Positions 11,327-23,492 of a DNA stretch of 64,000 bases are shown piece by piece (within the stretch, counting starts at the first letter, position 1; every line of letters begins with the position of its first letter). The translations under genes were made by a program, and so were the position numbers. Source of the stretch: Calliopsis andreniformis (Eukaryota; Arthropoda; Insecta; Hymenoptera; Andrenidae); the NCBI RefSeq assembly GCF_051401765.1, contig NW_027480544.1, positions 186,001 through 250,000 on the forward strand, read 5' to 3'. Below the pieces are notes generated by a model. It worked only from the letters and a program-made list of their open reading frames with translations. It was not told the origin of the DNA and did not search any database.

Positions 11327-14300
11327 GGATTGAGGATTGAGGATTGAATATTGAGTATTGAGGATTGAAGATTGAGGATTGAGGATTGAGGGTTGAGGAT
11401 TGAGGACGAGGACTGACGGTTGAGGATTGAGGTTTGAGGACTGAGGATTGAGGATTGAGGACTGAGGAATGAGGATTGAGGATTGAGCATTGTGGATTGA
11501 AGATTGAGGACTCGGGATTGAGGATTGGTGATACAGGATTAAGGATTGAAGATTGGGGATTGAGGATCTAGGATTGGAGATTAATTATTGAGGATTGAAT
11601 ATTGAGGATTAAGGATTGATGATTGAGGATTGAGGATTGCGGATTGAGGATTGAAGATAGAGTATTGATGATTGAAGATTGAGGATTGAGGATTGTGCAT
11701 TGAGGATTGCAGACTGTGGACTGAGGATTGAGGATTGAAGATTGAGTATTGAGGGTTGAAGATTGAGGATTGAGGATTGTGGATTTAGGATTGAGGATGA
11801 CGGCTGAGGTTTGAGGATTGAGGTTTGAGGTCCGAGGACTGAGAATTGAGGGTCGAGAATTGAGGATTGAGGATTGAGGATTGAAGATTGAGGATTGGGT
11901 ATTGAGGATTGAAGAATGAGGATTGAGGATTGAGGATTGGGGATTGAGGATTGAGGATTGAGGATTGAAGATTGAGTATTCAGGATTGGAGATTGGCGAT
12001 TGAGGGTTGAGGATTGAGGATAGAGGATTGAAGATTGAGGATTGGGGACTGAGTGTTGAGGGTTGAGTGATGAGAATTGATGACTGTGGATAGAGACTTG
12101 AAGATTTCAGGTTGAGTATTGAGTACTGAAACCTGTGAATTGAGGATATTCTATTGAGGATTGAGGACTGACAACTGATTGTTGAGGACTGAGGTCTGAA
12201 GACTGAGGATTCAGGTTTGAGGATTCAGGATTGAGGTTTGAGGACTGAGGATTGAGGATTGAGGATTGAGGATTGAGGATTGAGGATTGAGGATTGAAGA
12301 TTGAGGTTTGGGTATTGAGGATTGAACATTGAGGACTGTGGATTGAGTATTGAGGATGGAGAATTGAGGACTGAGGATTGAGGATTGAAGATTGAGAATT
12401 GGGTGTTGAGGATTGAGGGTTGTGGATTGAGGACGAGGACTGAGGGTTGAGTATTGATGTTTGAGGTCTGAGGATTGAGGATTGAGGATTGAGGATTGAG
12501 AATTGAGGACTGAGGATTGAGGATTGAAGATTGAGGATTGGGTGTTGAGGATTGAAGAATGTGGAGTGAGGATTGAGGATTGAGGATTGAGGATTGAAGA
12601 TTGAGTATTGAGGATTGAAGATTGAGGATTGAGGATTGAGGATAGAGGATTGAGGGTTGAGGATTGAAGATTGAGGATTGGGTATTGCGGATTGAACATT
12701 GAGGATTGAAGATTGAGGATTGGGTGTTGATGGTTGAAGAATGAGGATTGAGGATTGAGGATTGAGGATTGAGGATTGAAGATTCAGAATTGAGGATTGA
12801 AGATTGTGGATTAAGGATTGAGGATTGTGGATTGAGGATTGAGGAATGAGCATTGAAGATTGAGTATTGAGGATTGAACGTTGAGGATTGTGGATTGAGG
12901 ATTGAGGATTCAGGATTGAATATTGAGTACTGGGGACTGAGTGTTGAGGGTTGAGTGATGAGAATTGATGTTTGTGGATAGAGATTTGAAGATTGCAGAT
13001 TGAGTATTGAGTAATGAAAACTGTGAATTGATAATATTCTATTGAGGATTGAGGATTGACAACTGATTGTAGAGGACCGAGGGCTGAAGATTGAGGATTC
13101 AGAATTGAGGATTCAGGATTGAGGTTTGAGTACTGAGGATTGAAGATTGAGGATTGAGGACTGAGTATTGAGGATTGAGGATTGAGTATTGAGCATTGAC
13201 GATTGAGAATTGAGGATTGTGGATTGAGTATTGAGGATTGAGGATTGAGGATTGAAGATTGAATATTGATGATTGAAGATTGAGGATCGAGGATTGAGGG
13301 TTGTGGATTGAGGACGAGGACTGAGGGTTGAGTATTGATGTTTGAGGTCTGAGGATTGAGGATTGAGGATTGAGAATTGAGGACTGAGGATTGAGGATTG
13401 AAGATTGAGGATTGGGTGTTGAGGATTGAAGAATGTGGATTGAGGATTGATTATTGAGGATTGAGGATTGAAGATTGACTATTGAGGATTGAAGATTGAA
13501 GACTGAGGATTGAAGGTTGAGGATTGGGTGTTGAGGATAGAAGAATGAGGATTGAGGATTGAGGATTGAGGATTGAGGATTGAGGATTGAAGATTCAGTA
13601 TTGAGGATTGGAGATTGAGGATTGACGATTGACGATTGAGGATTGAAGATTGAGTATTGAGGATTGAAGATTGAGGATTGAGGACTGAGTATTGAGGATG
13701 GAGGGTTGAGGATTGAGGATTACGGATTGAAGACTGAGGATTGGGTATTGATGGTTGAACATTGAGGATTGACGATTGAAGATTGAGTATTGAGGATTGA
13801 AGATTGACGGTTGAGGATTGAGAATTGAGGATTGAGGATTGAGGAATGATCATTGAAGATTGAGTATTGAGGATTGAAGGTTGAGGATTGTGGATTGAGG
13901 ATTGAGGATTGAGGATTGAATATTGACGATTGGGGACTGAGTGTTGAGTGTTGAGTGATGAGAATTGATGTTTGTGGACAGAGATTTGAAGATTGCAGAT
14001 TGAGTATTGAGAAATGAAAACTCTGAATTGATGATATTCTATTGAGGACTGAGGATTGACAACTGATTGTAGATGACTGAGGGCTGAAGATTGAGGATTC
14101 AGTATCGGGGATTCAGGATTGAGGTTTGAGGACTCAGGATTGAGGATTGAGGATTGAGGATTGAGAATTGAGGATTGAGGATTGAAAATTGAGCATTGAA
14201 GGTTGAGGATTGAAGAATGAGGATTGAGGATTGAGGATTGAGGATTGAGGATTGAGGATTGAGGATTGAGGATGAGGGCTGAGGTTTGAGGATTGAGGTT

Positions 14301-15658
14301 TGAGGTCTGAGGACTGAGAATTGAGGGTCGAGAATTGAGGATTGAGGATTGAGGATTGAAGATTGAGGATTGGGTATTAAGGATTGAAGAATGAGGATTG
14401 AGGATTGAGGATTGGGGATTGAGGATTGAGGATTGAGGATTGAGTATTCAGGCTTGGAGGTTGGCGATTGAGGGTTGAGGATTGAGGATAGAGGATTGAA
14501 GATTGAGTATTGGGGACTGAGTGTTGAGGGTTGAGTGATGAGAATTGATGATTGTGGATAGAGATTTGAAGATTTCTGGTTGAGTATTGAGTATTGGAAC
14601 CTGTGAATTCAGGATATTCTATTGAGGATTGAGGACTGACAACTGATTGTTGAGGACTGAGGTCTGAAGACAGAGGATTCAGGTTTGAGGATTCAGGATT
14701 GAGGTTAGAGGACTGAGGATTGAGGATTGAGGATTGAGGATTGAGGATTGAGGATTGAAGATTGAGGTTTGGGTATTGAGGATTGAACATTGAGGATTGA
14801 GGACGGAGTATTGAGGATTGAGGATTGAGTATTGAGTATTGAGAATGGGAGACTGAGGATTGGGTATTGATGATTGAACGTTAAGGATTGAGGGGTGAGG
14901 ATTGAGGATTGAGGATTGAAGATTGAAGATTGAATATTAATGATTGAAGATTGAGGATTGAGGATTGAGCGTTGTGGATTGAGGACGAGGACTGAGGGTT
15001 GAGTATTGGTGTTTGAAGTCTGAGGATTGAGGATTGAGGATTAAGAAATGAGGATTGAGGATTGAGGATTGAAGATTGAGGATTCGGTATTGAGGATTGA
15101 AGAATGAGGATTGAGGAGTGAGGACTGAGGATTGAGGATTGAGGATAGAGGATTGAGGTTTGAGGATTGAGGATTGAAGATTGAGTATTGAGGATTGAAG
15201 ATTGAGGATTGAGGATTGAGTATTGAGGATTGAGGATTGAAGATTGAGGATTGGGGATTGAGGATTGACGATTGAGTATTGAGCACTGAGGATTGAGAAT
15301 TGAGGATTGAGGATTGAAGATTGAGTATTGAGGATTGAAGATTGAGGATTGAGAATTGAGGATTGAAGATTGAGGACTGAGTGTTGAGGGTTGCGTGATG
15401 AGAATTGATGTTTGTGGATTGAGATTTGAAGATTGAAGAATGGGGATTGAGTACTGAAAACTGTGAATTGACGATATTCTATTGAGGATTGAGGATTGAC
15501 AATTGATTGCTGAGGACTTATGGCTGAAGATTGAGGATTCAGGATTGAGGATTCGGGGTGGAGGTTTGAGGTCTGAGGATTGATGGTTGAGGATTAAGGA
15601 TTGAGGATTGAGGATTGACGCTTGAGGATTGAGGATTGATGATGGAGGATTGAAGAGA

Positions 15659-15861
15659 GAGGACTGAGTGTTGAGGATTGAGTGTTGAGAATTGATGTTT
15701 GAGGATTGAGATTTGATTATTGAATATTTTGGATTGAGTATTGAACCATGAGAATTCAGGATATTCTATTGAGTATTGAGAATTCAGGATTGACGGTTGA
15801 GTATTGAGGATTGATGGTTGAGGGTTGTGCGTTGAATATTGAGGATTGAGGATTGAGGATT
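15659..15861 (+). repeat. Class a module (unit-opening), representative copy
   Basis: A 203-bp run of 29 heptamers in strict register, opening GAGGACT-GAGTGTT. It then has TTGGATT, GAACCAT, GAGAATT and CAGGATA-TTCTATT, so the core sits next to an EcoRI site (GAATTC). The right half differs from classes b and d-h: it reads GATGGTT-GAGGGTT-GTGCGTT. Cores are at 54, 15761, 31301, 37186, 48157, 53769 and 58871, once per higher-order unit, so it marks the unit period. Copies at 31301, 48157 and 53769 share private changes that separate B starts from A/C starts. Confidence 0.88.
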
Positions 15862-18186
15862 GAGGATTGGGGATTGAGGATTGAAGGTTGAGTATTGATG
15901 ATTGAAGATTGAGGATTGAGGATTGAGGGTTGAGGTTTGAGGACGAGGACTGACGGTTGAAGATTGAGGTTTGAGGATTGAGGATTGAGGACTGAGGACT
16001 GAGGATTGAGGATTGAGCATTGAGCATTGAGGATTGAAGATTGAGGACTGCGGATTGAGGATTGAAGATTGAGTATTGAGGATTGAAGATTGAGGATTGA
16101 GGATTGAGGATTGAGGATTCAGGATGAGGGCTGATGGTTGAGGATTGAGGTTTGAGGACTGAGGACTGAGGATTGAGGATTGAAAATTGAGGATTGAGGA
16201 TTGAGGATTGAAGATTGAGGATTGAGGATTAAGGATTGAAGGTTCAGTAATGAGGATTGAAGATAGAGAATTGAGGATTGAGGATTGAACATTGAGGACT
16301 GAGTGTTGCGGGTTGAGTGATGAGAATTGATGTTTGTGGATAGTGGTTTGAAGATTGCAGATCGAGTATTGAGTGTTGAAAGCTGTGAATTGAGGATATT
16401 CTACTGAGGATTGAGGATTGACTACTGATTGCTGAGGACTGAGGGCTGAAGATTGAGGACTCAGGATTGAGGATTCAGAATTGAGGTTTGTGGACTGAGG
16501 ATTGAGGATTGAAGATTGTGGATTGAGGATTGAGGATTGAGGATTGAGGATTGAGGTTTGAGGATTGAAGATTGAGGATTGGGTATTGAGGTTTGAGCAT
16601 TGGGGGTTGAGGTTTGAGGACGAGGACTGACGGTTGAGGATTGAGAATTGAGGTTTGACGCTTGAGGATTGAGGATTGAGGATTGAGGATGGAGGATTGA
16701 AGAGAGAGGACTGAGTGTTGAGGATTGCGTGTTGAGTATTGATGTTTGAGGACTGAGATTTGATTATTGAATATTGTGGATTGAGTATTGAACCAGGAGA
16801 ATTCAGGATATTCTTTTGGGTGTTGAGAATTGAGGATTGATGGTTGAGGGTTGTGCGTTGAATATTGAGGATTGAGGATTGAGGATTGAGGATTGAGGAT
16901 TGAGGATTGAAGATTGAGTATTGATGATTGAAGATTGAGGATTGAGGATTGAGGGTTGAGGTTTGAGGACGAGCACTGACGGTTGAGGATTGAGGTTTAA
17001 GGATTGAGGATTGAGGATTGAGGACTGAAGGTTGAATATTGATGATTGAAGATTGAGGATTCAGTATTGATGGTTGTGGAATGAGGACGAGGTCTGAGGG
17101 TTGAGTATTGCTGTTTGAGGTCTGAGGATTGAGGATTGAGGATTGAGGATTGAGGATTGAAGATTGAGGATTGGGTATTGAGGAATGAAGAATGAGGATT
17201 GAGGATTGAGTATTGAGGATCGAGGATTGAAGACTGAGTATTGAGGATTGAAAGTTGAGGATTGACTATCGAGGATTGAGGATTGCGGACAGAGGATTGA
17301 GGATTGCATATTGAGTATTGAGGATTGAAGATTGAGGATTGAGGATTGAGGATTGAGGTTTGAGGATTGACGATTGAGGATTGGGGATTGAGGATTGACG
17401 ATTGAGTATTGAGTATTGAGGATTGAGAATTGAGGATTGATTATTGAAGATTGAGTATTGAGGATTGAAGATTGAGTATTGAGGATTCAGGATTGAGGTT
17501 TGAGGACTGAGGATTGAGGATTGAGTATTGAGGATTGAGGATTGAGGATTGAAGATTGAATATTGATGATTGAAGATTGAGGATCGAGGATTGAGAATTG
17601 AGGATTGATGATTGAAGATTGAGTATTGAGGATTGAAGATTGAGGATTGAGTATTGCGGATTGAAGATTGAGGACTGAGTGTTGAGGGTTGCGTGATGAG
17701 GATTGATGTTTGTGGATTGAGATTTGAAGATTGAAGAATGGGGATTGAGTATTGAAAACTGTGAATTGAGGATATTCTATTGAGGATTGAGGATTGACAA
17801 TTGGTTGTTGAGGACTTATGGGTGAAGATTGAGGATTCAGGTTTGAGGATTCAGGATTGACGTTTGAGGACTGAGGATTGAGGATTGAGGATTGAGGATT
17901 GAGGATTGAGGACTGAGAATTGAGGATTGAGGATTGAGGATTGGGGATTGAGGATTGAAGACTGAGGATTGGGAATTGAGGATTGAACATTGAGGGTTGA
18001 GAGTTGAGGATTGAGGATTGAGGATTGAGGATTGAAGATTGAATATTAATGATTGAAGATTGAGGATTGAGGATTGAGGGTTGCGGATTGAGGACGAGGA
18101 CTGAGGGTTGAGTGTTGGTGTTTGAAGTCTGAGGATTGAGGATTGTGGATTGAGGATTGAGGATTCAGGATTGAATATTGAGGACT

Positions 18187-18249
18187 GGGGACTGAGTGTT
18201 GAGGGTTGAGTGATGAGAATTGATGTTTGTGGATAGAGATTTGAAGATT
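18187..18249 (+). repeat. Half module, A2 copy
   Basis: Counterpart of 2480-2542 at offset 15707, with the same truncation point after GAAGATT. Confidence 0.75.
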
Positions 18250-21200
18250 GAGGATTGGGTATTGGGGATTGTAGAATGAGGATTGAGGATTGAGGGTTGA
18301 GGATTGAGGATTGAGGATTGAATATTGAGTATTCAGTATTGGAGATTGACGATTGAGGATTGATGACCGAGGATTGAGGATTGAGGATTGGAGATTGAGT
18401 ATCGAGGATTGAAGATTGAGGATTGAGGATTGAGGATTGGGGATTGAGGATTGAATATTGAGGATTGGGGACTGAGTGTTGAGGGTTGAGTGATGAGAAT
18501 TGATGTTTGTGGGTACAGATTTGAAGATTGCAGGTTGAGTATTGAGCATTGAAGCCTGTGAATTGAGGATATTCTATTGAGGATTGAGGATTGACAACTG
18601 ATTGTTGAGGACTGAGGGCTGAAATTGAGGATTCGGGGTTGAGAATTCAGGATTGAGGTTTGAGGACTGAGGATTGAGGATTGAGGATTGAGGACTGAGG
18701 ATTGAAGATTGAGTATTGAGGATTGAAGGTTGAGGATTGAGGATTGGGGATTGAGGATTGAGGATTGAAGATTGAGGATTGGGGATTGAGGATTGACGAT
18801 TGAGTATTGAGCATTGACGACTGAGAATTGAGGATTGTGGATTGAGTATTGAGGATTGAGGATTGAGGATTGAGGATTGAAGATTGAATATTGATGATTG
18901 AAGATTGAGGATTGAGGATTGAGGGTTGCGGATTGAGGACGAGGACTCAGGGTTGAGTATTGGTGTTTGAAGTCTGAGGATTGAGGATTGTGGATTGAGA
19001 ATTGAGGATTGTGGATTGAGGATTGAAGATTGAGGATCCGGTATTGAGGATTGAAGAATGAGAATTGAGGAGTGAAGACTGAGGATTGAGGATTGCAGTT
19101 TGAGTATTGAGGATTGAAGATTGAGGATTGAGGATTGAGGATTGAGGATTGAGGATTGAAGATTGAGGATTGGGGATTGAGGATTGACGATTGAGTATTG
19201 AGCATTGACGATTGAGAATTGAGGATTGTGGATTGAGTATTGAGGATTGAGGATTGAGGATTGAAGATTGAATATTGATGATTGAAGATTGAGGATCGAG
19301 GATTGAGAATTGAGGATTGATGATTGAAGATTGAGTATTGAGGATTGAAGATTGAGGATTGAGGATTGCGGATTGAAGATTGAGGACTGAGTGTTGAGGG
19401 TTGCGTGATGAGGATTGATGTTTGTGGATTGAGATTTGAAGATTGAAGAATGGGGATTGAGTATTGAAAACTGTGAATTGAGGATATTCTATTGAGGATT
19501 GAGGATTGACAATTGATTGTTGAGGACTTATGGGTGAAGATTGAGGATTCAGGTTTGAGGATTCAGGATTGACGTTTGAGGACTGAGGATTGAGGATTGA
19601 GGATTGAGGATTGAGGATTGAGGACTGAGAATTGAGGATTGAGAATTGAGGATTGTGGATTGAGGATTGAAGATTGAGGATTCGGTATTGAGGATTGAAG
19701 AATGAGAATTGAGGAGTGAGGACTGAGGACTGAGGATTGCAGTTTGAGTATTGAGGATTGAAGATTGAGGATTGAGGATTGAGGATTGAGGATTGAGGAC
19801 TGAGGATTGATGATTGAAGATTGCGTATTGAGGATTGAAGATTGAGGATTGAGGATTGAGGATTGAGGATTGAGGATTGAAGATTGAGGATTTGGGATTG
19901 AGGACTGAGGATTGACGATTGAGTATTGAGCATTGAGGATTGAGAATTGAGGATTGAGGATTGAGGATTGAAGATTGGGTATTGAGGATTGAAGATTGAG
20001 GATTGAGGATTGTGGATTGAAGATTGAGGACTGAGTGTTGAGGGTTGCGTGATGAGGATTGATGTTTGTAGATTGAGATTTGAAGATTGAAGAATGGGGA
20101 TTGAGTATTGAAAACTGTGAATTCAGGATATTCTATTGAGGATTGAGGATTGACAATTGATTGTTGAGGACTTATGGGTGAAGATTGAGGATTCAGATTT
20201 GAGGATTCAGGATTGACGTTTGAGGACTGAGGATTGAGGATTGAGGATTGAGGATTGAGGATTGATGGCTGAGGGTTGTGCGTTGAATGTTGACGATTGA
20301 GGATTGAGGATTGAGGAATGCGGATTGAGGATTGAAGATAGAGTATTGATTATTGAAGATTGAGGACTGAGGATTGGGGGTTGAGGTTTGAGGACGAGGT
20401 CTGACGTTTGAGGATTGAGGTTTGAGGATTGAGGATTGAGGATTGAGGACTGAGGATTGAGGATTGAGAATTGAGGATTGAGGATTGAGGAATGAAGATT
20501 GAAGATTGAGTATTCAGGATTGGAGATTGACGATTGAGGATTGAGGACCGAGGATTGAGGATTGAGGATTGAAGGTTGAGTATTGAGGATTGACGATTGA
20601 CGATTGAGGATTGAGAATTGAGGATTGAGGATTGAGGAATGAGCATTGAAGATTGAGTATTGAGGATTGAACGTTGGGGATTGTGGATTGAGGATTGAGG
20701 ATTCAGGATTGAACATTGAGGACTGGGGACTGAGTGTTCAGGGTTGAGTGATGAGAATTGATGTTTGTGGATAGAGATTTGAAGATTGCAGATTGTGTAT
20801 TGAGTAATGAAAACTGTGAATTGATGATATTCTATTGAGGATTGAGGATTGACAACTGATTGTAGAGGACTGAGGGCTGAAGATTGAGGATTCAGGATTG
20901 AGGATTCAGGATTGAGGTTTGAGGACTGAGGATTGAAGATTGAGGTTTGAGAACTGAGTATTGAGGATTGAGGATTGAGTATTGAGGATTGAGGGTGGAA
21001 GACTGAGGATTGGGTATTGAGGATTGAACGTTGAGGATTGAGGGTTGAGGACCGAGGATTGAGGATTGAAGATTGAAGATTGAACATTAATGATTGAAGA
21101 TTGAGGGATGAGGATTGAGGGTTGTGGTTTGAGGACGAGGACTGAGGGTTGAGTATTTGTGTTTGAAGTCTGAGGATTGAGGATTGAGGATTGAGAATTG

Positions 21201-23492
21201 AAGATTGAGGATTGAGGATTGAAGATTGAGGATTCGGTATTGAGGATTGAAGAATGAGGATTGAGGAGTGAGGACTGAGGACTGAGGATTGCAGTTTGAG
21301 TATTGAGGATTGAAGATTGAGGATTGAGGATTGAGGATTGAGGATTGAGTATTGAGGACTGAGGATTGAAGATTGAGTATTGAGGCTTGAAGATTGAGGA
21401 TTGAGGATTGAGGATTGAGGATTGAGGATTGAAGATTGAGGATTGGGTATTGAGGATTGACGATTGAGTATTGAGCATTGACGATTGAGAATTGAGGATT
21501 GAGGATTGAGGGTTGAGGATTGAGGATTGAGGATTGAATATTGAGTATTCAGTATTGGAGATTGACGATTGAGGATTGATGACCGAGGATTGGGGATTGA
21601 GTATTGGAGATTGAGTATCGAGGATTGAAGATTGAGGATTGTTGATTGAGGATTGGGGATTGAGGATTGAATATTGAGGATTGGGGACTGAGTGTTGAGG
21701 GTTGAGTGATGAGAATTGATGTTTGTGGGTACAGATTTGAAGATTGCAGGTTGAGTATTGAGCATTGAAGCCTGTGAATTGAGGATATTCTATTGAGGAT
21801 TGAGGATGGACAACTGATTGTTGAGGACTGAGTGCTGAAATTGAGGATTCAGGGTTGAGAATTCAGGATTGAGGTTTGAGGACTGAGGATTGAGGATTGA
21901 GGATTGAGGACTGAGGATTGAAGATTGAGTATTGAGGATTGAAGATTGAGGATTGAGGATTGGGGATTGAGGATTGAGGATTGAAGATTGAGGATTGGGG
22001 ATTGAGGATTGACGATTGAGTATTGAGCATTGACGACTGAGAATTGAGGATTGTGGATTGAGTATTGAGGATTGAGGATTGAGGATTGAGGATTGAAGAT
22101 TGAATATTGATGATTGAAGATTGAGGATTGAGGATTGAGGGTTGCGGATTGAGGACGAGGACTCAGGGTTGAGTATTGGTGTTTGAAGTCTGAGGATTGA
22201 GGATTGTGGATTGAGAATTGAGGATTGTGGATTGAGGATTGAAGATTGAGGATCCGGTATTGAGGATTGAAGTATGAGAATTGAGGAGTGAAGACTGAGG
22301 ATTGAGGATTGCAGTTTGAGTATTGAGGATTGAAGATTGAGGATTGAGGATTGAGGATTGAGGATTGAGGATTGAGGATTGAGGATTGAAGATTGAGTAT
22401 TGAGGATTGAAGATTGAGGATTGAGGATTGAGGATTGAGGATTGAGGATTGAAGATTGAGGATTGGGGTTTGAGGACTGAGGATTTACGATTGAGTATTG
22501 AGCATTGAGGATTGAGGATTGAGGATTCAAGACTGAGGATTGGGTATTGATGGTTGAACATTGAGGATTGAGGATTGAAGATTGAGTATTGAGGATTGAA
22601 GATTGACGATTGAGGTTTGAGAATTGAGGATTGAGGATTGAGGAATGATCATTGAAGATTGAGTATTGAGGATTGAACGCTGAGGATTGTGGATTGAGGG
22701 TTGAGGATTGAGGATTGAATATTGACGATTGGGGACTGAGTGTTGAGGGTTGAGTGATGAGAATTGATGTTTGTGGATAGAGATTTGAAGATTGCAGATT
22801 GAGTATTGAGTAATGAAAACTGTGAATTAATGATATTCTATTGAGGATTGAGGATTGGCAACTGATTGTAGAGGACTGAGGGCTGAAGATTGAGGATTCA
22901 GTATCGGGGATTCAGGATTGAGGTTTGAGGACTGAGGATTGAGGTTTGAGGATTGAGGATTGAAGATTGAGCATTGAAGATTGAGGATTGAAGAATGAGG
23001 ATTGAGGATTGAGGATTGAGGATCGAGGGTTGAGGATTGAGGGTTGAGGATGAGGGCTGAGGTTTGAGGATTGAGGTTTGAGGTCTGAGGACTGAGAATT
23101 GATGGTCGAGAATTGAGGATTGAGGATTGAGGATTGAAGACTGAGGATTGGGTATTGAAGATTGAAGAATGGGGATTGAGGATTGAGGATTGGGGATTGA
23201 GGATTGAGGATTGAAGATTGAGTATTCAGGATTGGAGATTGGCGATTGAGTGTTGAGGATTGAGGATACAGGATTGAAGATTGAGGATTGGGGACTGAGT
23301 GTTGAGGGTTGTGTGATGAGAATTGATGATTGTGGATAGAGATTTGAAGATTTCAGGTTGAGTATTGAGTATTGAAACCTGTGAATTGAGGATATTCTAT
23401 TGAGGATTGAGGACTGACAACTGATTGTTGAGGACTGAGGTCTGAAGACAGAGGATTCAGGTTTGAGGATTCAGGATTGAGGTTTGAGGACT

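Larger units (their letters stand above)
7953..12043 (+). repeat. Module-free stretch of A1
   Basis: About 4.1 kb with no 203-bp module core, whereas modules elsewhere in A occur every 0.3-1.05 kb. It holds heptamer variants only, organised in nested direct repeats with offsets of 1592 and 516 bp. Recurrent landmarks are GAATATT-AATGATT, GAGGAC-GAGGACT, GATACAG-GATTAAG and GGATCTA. Register slips add up to -4 (mod 7) across the stretch, consistent with several 6-bp units. No gene is seen. Confidence 0.82.
7540..12850 (+). repeat. Pair of ~1-kb segments repeated 4,294 bp apart in A1
   Basis: The segment around 7540-8560 (class g module at core 7852 plus its right flank) recurs around 11835-12850 (core 12146). 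The offset is 4294 bp through the module and flank, with a 7-bp difference at the left edge. The same pair is seen in A2 at 23392 and 27686. It suggests that the DNA between was inserted or amplified as a block. Confidence 0.7.
1..15707 (+). repeat. Higher-order unit A1 (15,707 bp)
   Basis: First copy of the long unit. Its start is set by convention at the class-a module core (core at 54), which recurs at 15761 at the start of A2. The module cores (TATTCT region) lie at 54, 689, 1101, 2065, 2862, 3777, 4421, 5287, 6245, 7293, 7852, 12146, 13034, 14034, 14614 and 15474. Their spacing repeats exactly in A2: offset 15707 up to core 4421 and 15540 from core 5287 onward. Only scattered substitutions separate the two copies where I compared them, for example near 2640, 3050, 5512, 6104 and 6290. 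A1 keeps a 167-bp segment (about 4754-4920) absent from A2. No gene is embedded in it. Confidence 0.93.
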
